A DNA stretch of 64,000 bases, taken from the NCBI GenBank assembly GCA_049724395.1, contig JAUGWO010000083.1:1-64000 (forward strand), in the 5' to 3' direction. This document shows, piece by piece, positions 44,538 to 57,300 of the stretch. The DNA is from Spongospora subterranea f. sp. subterranea (taxonomy: Eukaryota; Endomyxa: Phytomyxea; Phytomyxea; Plasmodiophorida). The notes beneath the pieces are model-generated. The model ran no database searches, had not been told where the DNA came from, and saw nothing but the letters and a program-made list of their open reading frames with translations. Numbering within the stretch: position 1 is the first letter of the stretch; every line of letters starts with the position of its first letter. A program made the position numbers and the translations under genes.

Positions 44538-45137
44538 ACTGAAGGGGAGGTAGCTTTCTATAAACAATTTATGAGCCTCAACAAAATTGTGCTTGCCCAT
44601 CTTGTAAAATGAGCTGTCATGTCTTGTTTATCGTGATGTCAATGGTTAAATGGATCATCACAGGTCCATTGCTTTTCGCATCACTATAGTGCAGATCAAT
44701 GCGAATGCAAAATTCATTAAGAACACGCATTGGACGGTGTGTTTTGCTGAAAACAGCAGAATGAGGATATTGTTCCTTGTACTGATAAAAACAATCAATA
44801 TTTTCGATTTTTTTCAAGGTGTCCGAAATCAGGGTCAGATTGTGATTTTTTCGTTAATTTTCAAACGCAAATTTTAAAAATGCCACCGCTCATAGGATCA
44901 AGTTGAATTAGAAAAATAAGCACGTTTTTCCAATTGTGTTTTTATCTAATGTCGTTGAACATTTGAAATTGTCATTCCGGGACTAAAGATCGCTGGTTTC
45001 CTAGCAATGATTTATAAACTCCATTGTCCTCGTGTTTGGCCGAACTTCATCTTGATCTAGCGAACGTGATCTTGACCATATGCTTATGCTTTAGAGGCTT
45101 TAGCAATTTTGGAGAGCGATGATGAGTTCGTGTCTAC
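44538..45137. other. A/T-rich unassigned stretch
   Basis: No gene seen. It may hold the rest of the pogo element whose transposase fragment follows on the minus strand. Confidence 0.35.
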
Positions 45138-45470
45138 CTATTCAACGGCGTCTTCAAGCCAGGAAATTAGTTTCTTTCGGTCAATTTTATATTCTCTTCC
45201 TGGCCCGGAGTCACACCGATTTTTCATTGTGATTATTCTTTCAAAAAGACTGTTGAACGGTTTGTTTGCAATCAAATCACAAATTTGAAGTAAACTTGTG
45301 CAGCCAGGCGGAATGGATCCCAAGGTAATATTAAGTTCGGTGGCTTTGTTTGAAACTTGTTCACAGACGCGGCTCTTTGCTGCATCCCAGATCAACCGCT
45401 GGTTTGTAAAGGCATTGAATTCGGTGGCATCGGCCGCAGGAATTGAAGTGGAGCTGAGAGAGCATCTCAA
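45138..45470 (-). pseudogene. pogo/Tigger-like DDE transposase fragment
   Basis: IPPGCTSLLQICDLIANKP is the hallmark block of pogo-type (Tc1/mariner superfamily) transposases, where IPPGCTSxLQPLDVxxNKPFK surrounds the last catalytic Asp; here LQPLD has become LQICD with the Asp kept. SLFERIITMKN and a WLEDAVE tail follow as expected. Only about 110 residues, roughly the last quarter of the core, are open. Truncated. Confidence 0.72.
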
Positions 45471-45799
45471 GGGAACTAACCGAGCAACGCGTTCAGCATT
45501 GGCCTGACCTTTACGCCGGTCCTCTTGAGCAAATATACCCTTCTCTGATTATTGGGATTCGACATTAGAAAACGATTCATTGTTGAAATGGCATAAACGA
45601 CGTTCTAATGAATGCGGTGATCTGTATGTGAACTTTTGAACAAGATAATTGTGATTTACAGTCCCCGACATCTTAACTCAACAATTTGGATCGCAAAATC
45701 GCATATTCGTGAGCAATAATTATAGAGCCAGGTCGTGCAAATCAGGGATTTGATTGCCAAGCGGTTCTGCGTCTGGAATTGATCAAAACCATTTTCATT

Positions 45800-46489
45800 C
45801 CAATATGCCAAAATCAGCGAATAAAGTCAGGAACTGTCGTCCACTGGACCAAATGACAAGAATATCTTAACACTTTTGCGGAGGATGGAGTTGATGAGCA
45901 ACGTCCGCTCAACATCGCCGATTCCAACTCTGACGAAAGCGACAATGATTACTCGTTTCCCGCTGGGTGATGATTCTTTCAGCGTTGACCAATGGTTGAC
46001 TTGGACACCAGGAGCTAAGAAGAAGACTCTCACAAAACGGTCAAGTTATAGTGGATTTAGCGATCGCAGTAAAACGTCGCGATAATCTGATCTTGGGTCA
46101 GGCGATGTTAATCATGTCCGAGAGGGTATTCGGTGACGTCGTTAAACTGGCTCGTGATCGTGAAGAGGACACATGGATAACTTTGAATAATGGCTCTGAA
46201 TGGGTTCAGTTTGGCCATAAGTGATATCGGGGGCGATCGTCAGAACAAACACCGAAACCGATCAATAAAGTCCTTTGCTGTTCGCGATGATGCGTTTCTC
46301 CATCGGCGGAAATACATTTTTAGAGTTCAGATCTCTTGTCCCCAGATATGGCAATATGGAGCGGGTCCAGGCCACATTGGACCAGGGCTGGGTCGATTAT
46401 GAGCTGTATGAACTGGATAGTCGACCGTTTGGTGATCACCGCTACAATCAGGGAATGATTAAGAGAGGGGGAATAGGTCTCATATAACG
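45800..46489 (+). CDS. Hypothetical spliced gene, weak
   Basis: Protein-like runs on the plus strand in different frames: PTLTKATMITRFPLGDDSFS, VIVDLAIAVKRRDNLILGQA and ARDREEDTWITLNNGSEWVQ. The last, from about 46275, is SIGGNTFLEFRSLVPRYGNM then WVDYELYELDSRPFGDHRYN and a stop at 46489. Could be one small host gene with introns or remains of a transposon. No domain recognised. Confidence 0.3.
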
Positions 46490-46779
46490 ATCAGACTATC
46501 TCAAACGGTCTCAAACCGAGCCGTATTCCGTTTTCCTTTAACGGGGGAGGCCAGGAAGGTCAGCCGCCAGGGGGTTCCCCTTCCTCGCCCAACGACCGCA
46601 TAAACTGTGTTATTTCCCTTAACCTATGGCATATATGGCCTATTCTATGTTATATTTATAAGTGATATGGGGTATCCCTTAACCCCCTTCCCTCATTCCC
46701 TCATTCTCATCCAGGTGTCTATCTCCTCCTTCTCCTCCGTCTCCCACCTCGACCATTATAGTTCGCCCAACTACCACCA
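46490..46779. promoter_or_regulatory. Pyrimidine-rich leader/promoter of the CocE-like gene
   Basis: From about 46670 to 46860 the plus strand is rich in T and C (CTCCTCCTTCTCCTCCGTCT), a common feature of leaders just upstream of start codons in small-genome fungi. No defined factor site. Confidence 0.35.
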
Positions 46780-48756
46780 ATGTTCACCACTCTCATCATC
46801 GCTATCAGTTCAACTGCCGCTATCGCCTCTATCTGCTATTATGTCATCTCACGCCCTGTCCAGAAACCAGCACATATCTCGAGATTTATGCGAATCATTG
46901 ACCGTCTTGTTGGCTGGATATTCGGTAGTTTAACACATAGGTTAACCCCTTAGATTTACCATGTTCATTGGGGTTATGTGTGTTAGGCGAAACCTTAACG
47001 ATCCTGAATGTGCCGATTGTTTACGATAATGGTGTTGTTAATATCGGTGATCATGTCCTGAATCATGTCAGATATTGGCCTGAATCCCTCACCGCCTCTC
47101 CTATGCCATGTATCCTCATTCGTAGCCCATATGGTGGGGGCATTGCCGCCCTAACCGCCTCTAGGTTCTCTTCGCGAGGTTATTGTGTCATTGTTCAAGA
47201 CTGCCGAGGGCGACATCACGGTCGGGCGTCCGACGACGAATTCATTCCGGTTCGCAGCGAACGAGAAGACGGTATTGGCACAATCAGATGGATATCCGAA
47301 CAGCCGTTCTGCAATGGTTCAATTGGCATGTATGGTCTATCATATCTGGGTATATGTCAATGGGCTGTTATTGATGGAGCACCATCCTCGCTGAAGGCGA
47401 TTGTCCCCGTCAACGCCTCCTCTGACCTATATCGAGTCATTTTCCCAACGTTAGTTCGTTGTCAGTTCTCACCCTATAATCAATCGCATGTTAATATCTG
47501 CAACAGGATTGGAAGTGTGCACATTGATTTGGTCGTGCGTTGGTTATACCTGGTCTTTTTCGTTGGCGAACACAATTCACTGCTGGTCTCTCGATTGTTC
47601 CGCCGCCTCCGTTTGCACACTGCATCAACAGCTATATCGTATCATCTTCCAATGAACGATATAGATAAACGAATTTTAGGTCGCGAACTCAGCTTCTTCA
47701 AGGGCGCCGTTAAGCATAGGGAAGACCCTTCCCACGAATTTTGGGCGAAAGACATGCAACTTCGGTTATGTGAGGACTTTAATCAATGTCCTCCAGCGCT
47801 GCTCATAGCAGGATGGTTCGATATATTCCTTCAATCTCAGCTAAAGGACTGGGCCATGCTGCAAGCGACTTCCCCTCAGCACTCGTTGATGATCGGGCCC
47901 TGGCATCATTGGCAGGTCAAGAAGATGGCGCCAATCGTGGAGTCGGCTGCATTATCGTGGCTGGATATGCACCTGAAGAACGACCATTCGTTGGCGGTGC
48001 CTAGGGTGCGATTATACATTAGCGGTATCGATCAATGGAGAAGCTTTTCAGAATTTCCTTTTTCTCCAATCAAATCAACCGCTCTTTTTCTCAACACAAA
48101 TCGTGGCCTTTCTTATACGAAATCAACGTCCTCTCAAGCTATCAAGTTTACATATGACCCAATCAAGGATCCCACACCGTTTATCGGAGGCGCTTCTTTC
48201 GATGCTCGCAATGCAGGGTCAAAGGAACAAATGGATTTTGAGTCAAGAGAGGATGTGATTGTGTTCACAAGTGATCTAGTTGAGAAAGCGATGACTGTTA
48301 TCGGCCCGATCTCAGCTAATCTGTATGTGGGATCATCCGTTAGATCAAGTGATTGGGTTTGCCGCCTTTGCGATGTCGATCTGAGGATGCAATCTATGAA
48401 TCTGTGTGATGGCATTGAACGGATCACAACTACGGTGTCAGACGATAGTATTATCCATCAAGTTCATGTCGATATGTGGGCGGTTGGCCATGTGTTTCTA
48501 CCAGGACATCGGATTCGGATCCAGATCTGTTCAGGAGCTCATCCCCGATTCAGGTAAGCCTCAGCCCATATGTTGTTTGATGAATGGTGGATTGACATGG
48601 ACCGGGGAATTTAGTCGTAATTCCGGTACAGGTGAATGCGATAACGCTAACGCCACCTCGTATCTTCCCGCTGACAACACAATTCACATATCTGACTCCT
48701 GTCCAAGCCATGTCGTTCTCCCTTGTCTTGTTGAAGATGTGGGTTTGGCGTCCTAG
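46780..48756 (+). CDS. CocE/NonD-type X-Pro dipeptidyl-peptidase-like hydrolase
   Basis: Four exons: 46780-46924, 46987-47449, 47507-48553, 48615-48756, all in phase, 598 residues. The N terminus (MFTTLIIAISSTAAIASICY) is a signal or anchor segment, so the enzyme is probably membrane-bound or secreted. Alpha/beta-hydrolase features: MPCILIRSPYGGG, VIVQDCRGR (oxyanion region), nucleophile GMYGLSYLG, acid in AGWFDIFLQ and His in IGPWHHWQ. The C-terminal jelly roll has GPISANLYVGSS and PRFSRNSGTGE, ending with SHVVLPCL. Family members cut acyl esters or Pro-peptides. The second intron (57 bases) has no stop and keeps frame, so an unspliced reading is also open; the family alignment favours splicing. 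Confidence 0.92.
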
Positions 48757-49403
48757 GCAAGGAATCTCTCCACGTATTTATACATAATCATATACTGTCA
48801 ACTGTGAAAAGGGTGTATTAAAATCTCATGATATTCTGTAGAATCATGACAGGTATCCCAGATATTCGATATATGGACTGTTCCGCTGACTCAAGACATC
48901 ATGATCGTGAATCAAGTTCACGATCTGTATAAGAATGGGTTGACCAATGACGATATACACAATGAAATGGATTAAACGAATGGATTCGGACTCGGCAACG
49001 AGATAATATGATGGATCCTATGGAGATGAGCAAGAGATGGTCATATTGAGAGGAGAGCAATGACACATGGCGATGACTGTCAGGATATCATGTGATGATT
49101 GGCGTGACGGTGTCCGCCACGGAGTAATACAGTGTCAGGAAACACTGTAATTCGCCTGAGTGTCTGAATATCGGCGTCGCGTTTTTGGTCACGACTTCAA
49201 TAGCGCACACGACCAAAATCTGGCCATCTAATGGGTAAGAAAAAGGAGTCGAAGAGCGGTCTTGGCCGGGCAATACAGAATGCGGGAAATCAGCCGCGAA
49301 CAAGGAAACAATTACAGGAGGTATTATGAGCTAAGGGGTAGTTATTATTATAGGGGGAAGGGATCTGATTGATTGGCATTGGCAATAGAGACACACGATC
49401 GAG
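48757..49403. other. Intergenic region with small inverted repeats
   Basis: Between the hydrolase and LSG1. Contains GATCGTGAATCAAGTTCACG (48902-48921), a 9-bp arm hairpin. No gene seen. LSG1 promoter presumably in the last part. Confidence 0.4.
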
Positions 49404-51142
49404 ATGGGAATTGATAAAGGATCAAGTCTGGCGTCCGTTATTGAACGGAATGCACTTGACGAGTTTGTCGCCACCGCAATGATGGAGCAAAGAGAATTCG
49501 CAGCTGAACGGGGAACGGTGTCGATTATTGACGATCAGAGTTAGATCTGTGGTTGTTAATGAGATCCGGTCGGATGACTGATATGGTCGATATTGATTGA
49601 ACAGGTTCTGGCGATAAACAGCCAGAGCAATACCATGAACTATACGATTACGTCACGGTTCCAATACCTCGTCGACCAGCTTGGGATCAATCAACAACCC
49701 GGGACGAACTCGAACGGATGGAGAAGCTGGCGTTCCTGGATTGGAGACGAGACCTCGCCAAGGTCGTGGAGTCATCAAAACAAGCCGTCACCCCATACGA
49801 GAAGAATCTTGAAGTCTGGAAACAATTATGGAGGGTATTGGATTAACGGGGTGGATGATCTGAGAGAGATCGGGCTAATCAATATCATGAACAGGTTATC
49901 GAAAGGAGTGACCTTATTGTTCAGATCGTGGATGCCAGGAACCCGTTATTATTCCTGTGTAAGGATATGGAGGTGGCAGTTCATGAGTTGAACAGATCAA
50001 AGAGGACCCTGGTCGTTATCAATAAGGCTGATTATCTGTCAGACCATATGAGGATGTGTTGGGCCAGTTATTTCACCGCACAGAATGTCGAGTTCGTGTT
50101 CTTTTCGGCGAAAGATGAGGTGCTACGGCAGGAACAGGAGCGAAAGGCGAACCGAATCGACTCAGATGAAGATGCGGCTGAGGATGACGACGACGGTATG
50201 AGCTGTGAAGATGACGAGGAGATTGATGATGAAGAGAACGACGATGAGGATGAGGAACACGATGACGATTATGTCGATGGTCGAGCGGGATCTGAATCAG
50301 CTGTTAACGATGATGAACCCAGCATATTGAGTGTGTTGAACACGAGGCAATTAACGGATCGGTTCCTGAAGGTGTATTGTGGTGACGATATCCCAATTGC
50401 AGATGATGATCTAAAGGGTATTACGGTTGGTCTGGTCGGCTATCCAAATGTGGGGAAAAGCTCCATCATCAACGTAATCGGGTTCTGTTCATCTGTTGAT
50501 CAGTTTTGATCTGAGTTCTGTTGTCTGCAGGCATTGATGGGCGAGAAGAAGGTTGGTGTTGCAGCAATGCCAGGGAAAACCAGACACTTTCAGACGTTAA
50601 TCCTCAATGATCGTATCACATTATGTGATTGTCCCGGATTAGTATTTCCCACATTCGTTAACTCTCAATCTGATCTCGTCTGTAATGGAATATTACCCAT
50701 CGATCGCATACGGGATTACCTTCCCCCATCCGACCTAATCTGTAAACGGGTTCACAAGCGCCAATTCCAGAACCTGTATGGTGTTCGATTCCCTGTTGAC
50801 TTAACTCCCGCCGCCCATGATTTACTCACCGCCCTAGCTCGTATTCGGGGTTTGGTCACCGGTCGTGCTCTTCCTGATGAGGCCACCGCCGCCAGGATCA
50901 TTCTCAAGGATTTTACAGCCGGTCGTCTGTTGTATTGCCATCCCCCGCCCGGATCCGACACCGATCTGTTCTTGGCCAGTCTGGAGATGCCATTAATACC
51001 TCCTAGTCGTCAGGATAGACCAGATCTGCCTAATCCGGTTCAGACCGACTCCATATTATCGTCAACATTATCAATGGGCAATACTAATATGGCGTTCACT
51101 GGATCGTCGAAAGGCGTTAAGAAGGCGCTCAAAGCAAGCTAG
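49404..51142 (+). CDS. LSG1: LSG1-type circularly permuted GTPase, 60S ribosome maturation
   Basis: Four exons: 49404-49539, 49605-49834, 49895-50473, 50531-51142, 518 residues. N-terminal SVIERNALDEFVATAMMEQR and WKQLWRVIERSDLIVQIVDA match LSG1 closely. GTPase motifs come in the permuted order typical of the family: G4 NKAD at about 165-168, then G1 GYPNVGKSS at about 304-312, then G3 DCPGL at about 348. An acidic insert (EDAAEDDDDGMSCEDDEEID and on, residues about 215-270) lies between G4 and G1. Known role: release of NMD3 from the exported pre-60S subunit in the cytoplasm. The usual Lys/Arg-rich C terminus is present downstream (RRRSKQARARVKAQLRGKTK, to 51248) but one base out of frame at GAAAGG near 51113, suggesting a base error or a short hidden intron. 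Confidence 0.97.
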
Positions 51143-51623
51143 GGCTAGGGTTAAAGCCCAGCTTAGAGGAAAGACTAAACCTAACGCCTCATCTAAAGCG
51201 GTGAAAGGCGGAAAGTCGCGCAACGTCATTGCAATTGCAGATTATTAATATAGTATAATATTGGGTATTGTTTATCGCGTCAATATCAGGTCACTTTTCA
51301 TTGTTCGAAATCGATCACCTGTTTATTCCATCACATATAAATCAATACTTCTCCCCCGATGTCAGTAATCATCCACCGGTTGGTTGCCACATCCCTTGGT
51401 CAATATCATCCCCCAATGATTGCCAGATCAGTTGGCCACTTTATGACTTGTGCCCAGTCAGGGGGTGGTGGTCAATCCTCCTTCCCCTCACAGGGACTAC
51501 ACTGCTCAAAGGTTGACAAGTGACAAACGGCGTTCACGCTCTTCAACTGACCCACAGTTGCTGAGCTGCTCTGGACGAGGGCCAATCCAACACCACCTTG
51601 CCGAGCGATATTGCTCGGGCGAT
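51143..51623. other. LSG1 tail region and DNAI2 promoter
   Basis: 51143-51248 probably codes the basic tail of LSG1 in the shifted frame. 51249-51623 has no gene and includes an inverted motif GCGATATTGCTCGGGCGATATGG just before the DNAI2 ATG. Confidence 0.5.
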
Positions 51624-53974
51624 ATGGAGATATCGTATGATTACATCAAGAAGAGGAAGGAGTTCGGTAAACATCCAGCATTTGAGGATGTTGCATCGTA
51701 TATAATGGAGTCGATACCATCAATCCCTGGACCTAATCCACAATGGGCTCCTCGTGCAATAACCTCATCACAGCTATCGTGTATACCACAGATGACGGAA
51801 CATTCAGTAAACACTGAGAGGTTTGTCCAAAAAGATCAAATCATGTTCCATAGTGAAGGTCCTCGTCATCTCGTCCATTAATACTTTATTTGGTGCTGAA
51901 AGTTGTTAATGAAGGTGGATGGCCAAAAGAGGTGAACTCGTCAGAATTCAAGGAACGAGAGAGGCACCTTCGTCGTGTTGAAAATGAGGATTCATATCGG
52001 ACATCAATCAAATCCCTTGTGTCGATATCAGAGAAGGTGGTGATGCAGAACAACACAATCGATATGTACGATGAGTACTTTACAGGTACACGGGGGGCGG
52101 GGTCTGCCCTAATCATCATCATCATCTGTAAGTATTGACCACATTCACCAACAGGAATGACTGTTGATCACTCTCCTGAACCGCCATCCGCTAAGACCCT
52201 AACTGTCTTTCGTGATCCTAATCCAATTAGGCGATCAGCCACACAGATATCGTGGCATCCAGATGGCGCTTCAAAACTGGCAGGTTTACCCCAGACCCCA
52301 TCCTGAACCAATATTGATATTGTCGCTAACCGGCACCTGTTTCATCCATAGTGTCATATGCGGTTTTATCATTTCAACAGATGCCCCAAGATCTGCCTGT
52401 ATCCTCATATATATGGGATGTTAATAATCCAACCAATCCATCCCTTGAACTGATCCCAACGTCACCGTTATGCTCCATCACATATAATCCCAAGAATGCC
52501 GATTATCTCGTCGGTGGGAGCTATAACGGTCTGATCGGGTTCTGGGATATTCGTAAAGGTGTGATCTGATCAATATCGGGTCGTGACCGACACCTTCTCC
52601 CAACAATTGATGATGGTGAACAGGATCATTACCTGTGGAGAAATCTGTTGTGGAGAAATCCCATCACGATCCGGTTTATCAGATCCAATGGATTCAGAGT
52701 CGCTCAGGAAATGAGTGTTGTTCAATATCAACCGATGGCCATATATTATGGTGGGATATCAGGAAATTAGCCTCAGGTCGGTCAATTGTTGATCCAGGAC
52801 CATCATACCGATCATCAATTGATCGTATCAGGGCCAACTGATTCAATGCTGATGTCGGACCCAGAATCGGAATCAGAACATTTCGGTGGGACCGCACTAG
52901 AATACAGATCGGATGCTGGAGCTACCAGGTTCTTGGTTGGAACTGAACAAGGAACGATATTGAACATTGAACGGAAAGCGAAGAAGGACTTCGACAGCCA
53001 GAAATCGATACGAATGATATATGGAGAGGAGACAGGTCGTCATCATGGACCGGTTTATTCAGTATCGGTAAGGATTGGTGTGATCAACAATCATTTCCCA
53101 ACCGGGATATCGCACCAGTTCTTGACTGTTGTGCGATAGAGAAATCCGCTGAATCTCAAGTTCTTCATGTCGGTTGGGGATTGGACAACTCGTATCTGGA
53201 TGGAGGATCTCAAGTCGCCTATCCTGTCGACCCGATATGAGCAATCGTATTTAACAGCGGGGTGTTGGTCACCTACACGACCTGGTGTATTCTATACTAC
53301 AAAGTTGAACGGAACTTTGGATGTTTGGGATCTTATTCTATCGCCATAACGATCCGGTCTATACAACACGAGTAAGATCCGGTTGACGATTACTCAATTT
53401 GGATACCTGAGTTAGGTTGCCATCGAATCAGGTTGGAGAAGCCAGTCTTACATCTATATCGGTACAAAATGAGGGGCGATTAGTCGCCGTCGGTGCCTCT
53501 GAAGGTATATTTTCTTGTTCGTTTGATATGCTATGGTTCTCGTGGGTTCACATTTGAGATACAGGGAGCACAACTCTGCTCGAGGTCTGCCCTAGTCTGT
53601 ATGAACCCCAAAATAACGAGAAGGCATCGATTGCCCAAATGTTTGAACGCGAGAATAAACGTGAGAAGAACCTGGAAGTTCGGGCATTGCAGTTAAAGCG
53701 AGAGAAAAAGACGGGAAAGGTAGATAAAGCTAAGGTGTCAAATGATGTGATATGGCTTGATAACCTTGATCCCATTTAGGCTGCGGTTGGGTCCGGCTCG
53801 ACAGATGGGGTATCGAATGATCAATCGAGCAGCGACAATAAGGGCAGCGATCTAGCTCAGATAGAGAAACAGTTCTACGAGATGATCGCCAGAGATCAGG
53901 GAGACGGTGAACCGGACGGAACTGGGGCACAAGGAGAGGAATCGCCATCTGCTGATGTACCTGGAGCTCAGTAG
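51624..53974 (+). CDS. DNAI2: Axonemal dynein intermediate chain 2 (WD-repeat)
   Basis: About nine short exons from [20 protein letters not shown] to a stop at 53974. The N-terminal region holds [12 protein letters not shown] and [13 protein letters not shown], as in human DNAI2 EGGWPKDVNPLE and KQNNAIDIYEEYF. WD repeats follow in order: [122 protein letters not shown]. The C terminus has [15 protein letters not shown] and an acidic tail. It is an intermediate chain of the outer dynein arm, needed for ciliary beating. Exon borders in the second half were read by eye only. Same strand as LSG1 and the next gene. Confidence 0.96.
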
Positions 53975-54302
53975 ATCGGGTGCATGATCATAACTGATTC
54001 ATTCACATTAAACGAAATAACAACAAAATGATGAATTAACAACACGATTAAATGTAGCTGATCGCACCAGTGATATCATTGTCGAATGTAGATAGTTGTA
54101 TATTTTTGACTGCCCCTTCAAATGCGGAACTATAATCATCAGTTGTAGTATTCGGTAGTCTCATCTTGCATCAGGATAATTAAAGGTCTCAGACCTAACA
54201 TGAATGGAGATCACAACAGCATCGTACCTTGGTTATTGCTGTTGGACAAGTTATTGAACACTTCTACGCTTGTCGAGTTCATAACCCCATTACTCGATTG
54301 AC
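53975..54302. other. Intergenic gap DNAI2 to coiled-coil gene
   Basis: Nothing recognised. Short enough to be one promoter region. Confidence 0.4.
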
Positions 54303-57300
54303 ATGAAAATGGAGGCGTCTTGCGCTCTTAGTGTCTGTCGATGTTGGATGTCGCTAACAGCAAACAAGGAGGTCGGTGTTCCCTCACGAATCAAGAGTAT
54401 GAAACAGATAAACTTGGTGTCAAATCGATCGATTCACTCAAATCGTAATCAGTTGTCTCTTTTAATACCAGAGAGTTACGTCCAGGACGAGACAGCTTCG
54501 ACATATACACGCCCAATGTCTTCTCCCGCAGCTGGTCAGAGAATTAGACTTCAAGGGTAGCCTCTCTTTCAGGTTGGGCGCCACCTAAAGAGCTTCTTGA
54601 CCTACTGGGGCAGATCGCACGAACCATCGCCCCAGTAAAAAGAACTCAACGCCCAGAATGGGCAATGAATGACGGAATTTGCGCTATGATGGAGCACACC
54701 CTTCGCCTGTTAGCGCTGACAAGCTCGAGAAATAGACAAAGTCGAACGATGTTCAATGGTGTTAATATTGGATCGTACTGAACTGTACGTAATTAATCTC
54801 AGAAATGGAAGTGGCAAGTGCTGACAATTAGGCGCCAATACCGGTGTTGGCCCAAGTCAGTAGTTTCAAAAACTCAAGTCATGGACGAAAGACATGAGTT
54901 TGAAGGGTCAACCGCCGAACGGCAAATCAAACCCTATATCAACCAATCACGTCAACTGTTGATCCAAGCCCACGAACAGTTACAACTGAAAAACGAACAG
55001 ATACAGTTATTGGTTAATGAAAATGCAGAGCTACTGGAGAAATATAAAACCGAGAAAGAGGCCAGACAGCGCTTAGAGACAGATTTATCCTCAGCGATGA
55101 AAGGTGAGACGCGAGAAATAGCCAAGAAATTAGAGAGGTGCGGCGTCACTAAAATCAACGATAAAGAAGATCCGAGAACAACTTCAATAACGGTATCGGA
55201 ACTTTCTAAACAAGGTTGGTATTGTGTTGGAATGCTCTAATAGTACTGATGAATCAATGTCAAAGTGAAATGCGCTCGGGATGAGCTCCAAGACATATAC
55301 TTTGAGAACTCAAGATACAGGTCCGAGATACAAAAGTTAAGCGCAGGTTTGAGTAAAATACACGAAGATAATGAAGCGGAGAGGAAAGAGTGGAAGTCGA
55401 AGGCTGTGCAGTTATTACAGAAGCTACAAACAGAAGGTGATTCTTCATGGTTGTTAAGGAGTCGTTCCCGTGATGTTGGCATCTTGGTGCTTAGAGGGCA
55501 ATGCTCGACAATCACGAGCGGAGGCGGAGGCACTATCCGCTGACTGCATCAGGATAGGGTCAGAGAATATGAGGCTGGACGAACGACTTTCAGAACAAGA
55601 ACATAAACTTAGAGTACTATTGGATAGCTTGAAAGATGCTGAAACAGAGGCGAGCAGGCTAAAAGCAGATAATAGTAAAATGAAAGAGGAAGCGGACACA
55701 GGCCAGAGGAAACTGGACCAGATGACGGCAGAGTCGAGTAAGGCCAACGATCAGTTAAGATTATTGAGCGAGAAGGTATATATGACTGGTTATCGTTAGA
55801 ATTGTTGGTGTGTTTCTGGCAATGAAAACCCATGAATAGGTATTCCACCTATTGAACCAACTCAATGCAATGAATGATTCAAAATCCCAATCTGAGCACG
55901 ATCTTCAATCAGCAGCGAAGAAGATTGCGATCTTAGAAAATCGGGCGCAGAGTTTAGAACAGGTAAAGAGCGTTTTCAAGTATGGTCAACCCGGGAGATA
56001 GAAACTTAGCTATAAAAGATTAGATGCTTGATCGTGACAACCGGATACAGAAGCAGATGGAAACCACGCTCAAGGTAGAAAAAAGATAAATCGACGTCCT
56101 TCCGATTGACCGGGCAAGAATTTCGAAGAAAATTCATTGCTGAAGAAAAAATCAAGCAAAAAATGGTGGATTTGTTGAAATCTAAAGAGAAAATGATGAG
56201 CGAGATAATGAGCAAATATAAGGACGCGCAGTGGACGATACATAGCCAAAAGAGCGTCAAAGGTGTTCGACAGAAAAGGGTTCAGGATCTTGAGCTACAG
56301 GTAATGGAGTAATGAGGGAGTTCGAGGAGAAGTATAACTTTGTTGAGATGTAGGTTAATGGTCTCTTGACTACTATCACATCATTAAAGGCTCAAGTTGA
56401 ATCGCTGAACATAGCTCAAACTAAACTCATCAATTTGGTTAGGAGCAAAGATGGAGAAATTAAACTCCATCGCCAAACAGAAAAACAATATCTTTCCAAA
56501 TTTCAAGATATTGCGCACCACAGGAACGAGGTAAGATTGGTTAAGGAGAAAGGGATGGGGATTTAACATCATTGCAAATAGGATGAACAAAAATATCCAG
56601 CGTTGTCGCTGGAGGAAGTTGACAAATTACTTAATGGAAAGGACAAGTTGACATTGAACATGATAGCCATGTTGAGCAGATTACAAATATCAGAACAGTC
56701 GTTCGAAGAGATGGCCTCGTCCGCAACGTCTTTTTATTTAATTGAGAAGATAGCGCAACGATTCAGCAGGTTGGTACCCAAGAAGGGTGGCAATCTTGCA
56801 AAAGAGAAGCATAAGAAGCCGACTTTGACGCGTTTTGTCCCCAACGGACTCAACGAAAACAATGATGAAAAAGTCAGTTGCATGGGTGTTGGCGACCGGG
56901 ATTCATGCTCGAAGATGACGATGGCAGCGTTTACAAACCTGTGTTATATATTATGGCCGGGATTGAGAACAGGAACCGGATTAGAAACGGACCCTGAGTT
57001 GTCCTCCAGTAACAAATCATGTAACAGCATCAGGTAACGTCATGGCACAGTATGGTCATGCAGCTAGAGTGGTTTAGTGATGGGGTCCACAGTCAGCACA
57101 CACACACACACCCCACACACGTCTTACACCCCCCACAATCCCATCGTGATCAACCTCATTCCTCTAACCATAATCCTATTGTGTTTGCAATCAGATACCT
57201 GAACCTTTCGAATCAATCGTTGACGACTCCTCACATATCGTGTTTAGTCCCGTTTATATCGGCTAATCCCGATTTGATCTATCTCGATCTATCCCATAAT

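Noticed and set aside
45850-46200. Plus-strand frames considered as the N-terminal helix-turn-helix of the pogo element
   Set aside because: Opposite strand to the pogo fragment and only vague similarity to a CENP-B-type domain.
51268-51516. Open frame upstream of DNAI2
   Set aside because: No ATG context or family; the DNAI2 start at 51624 matches the family N terminus.
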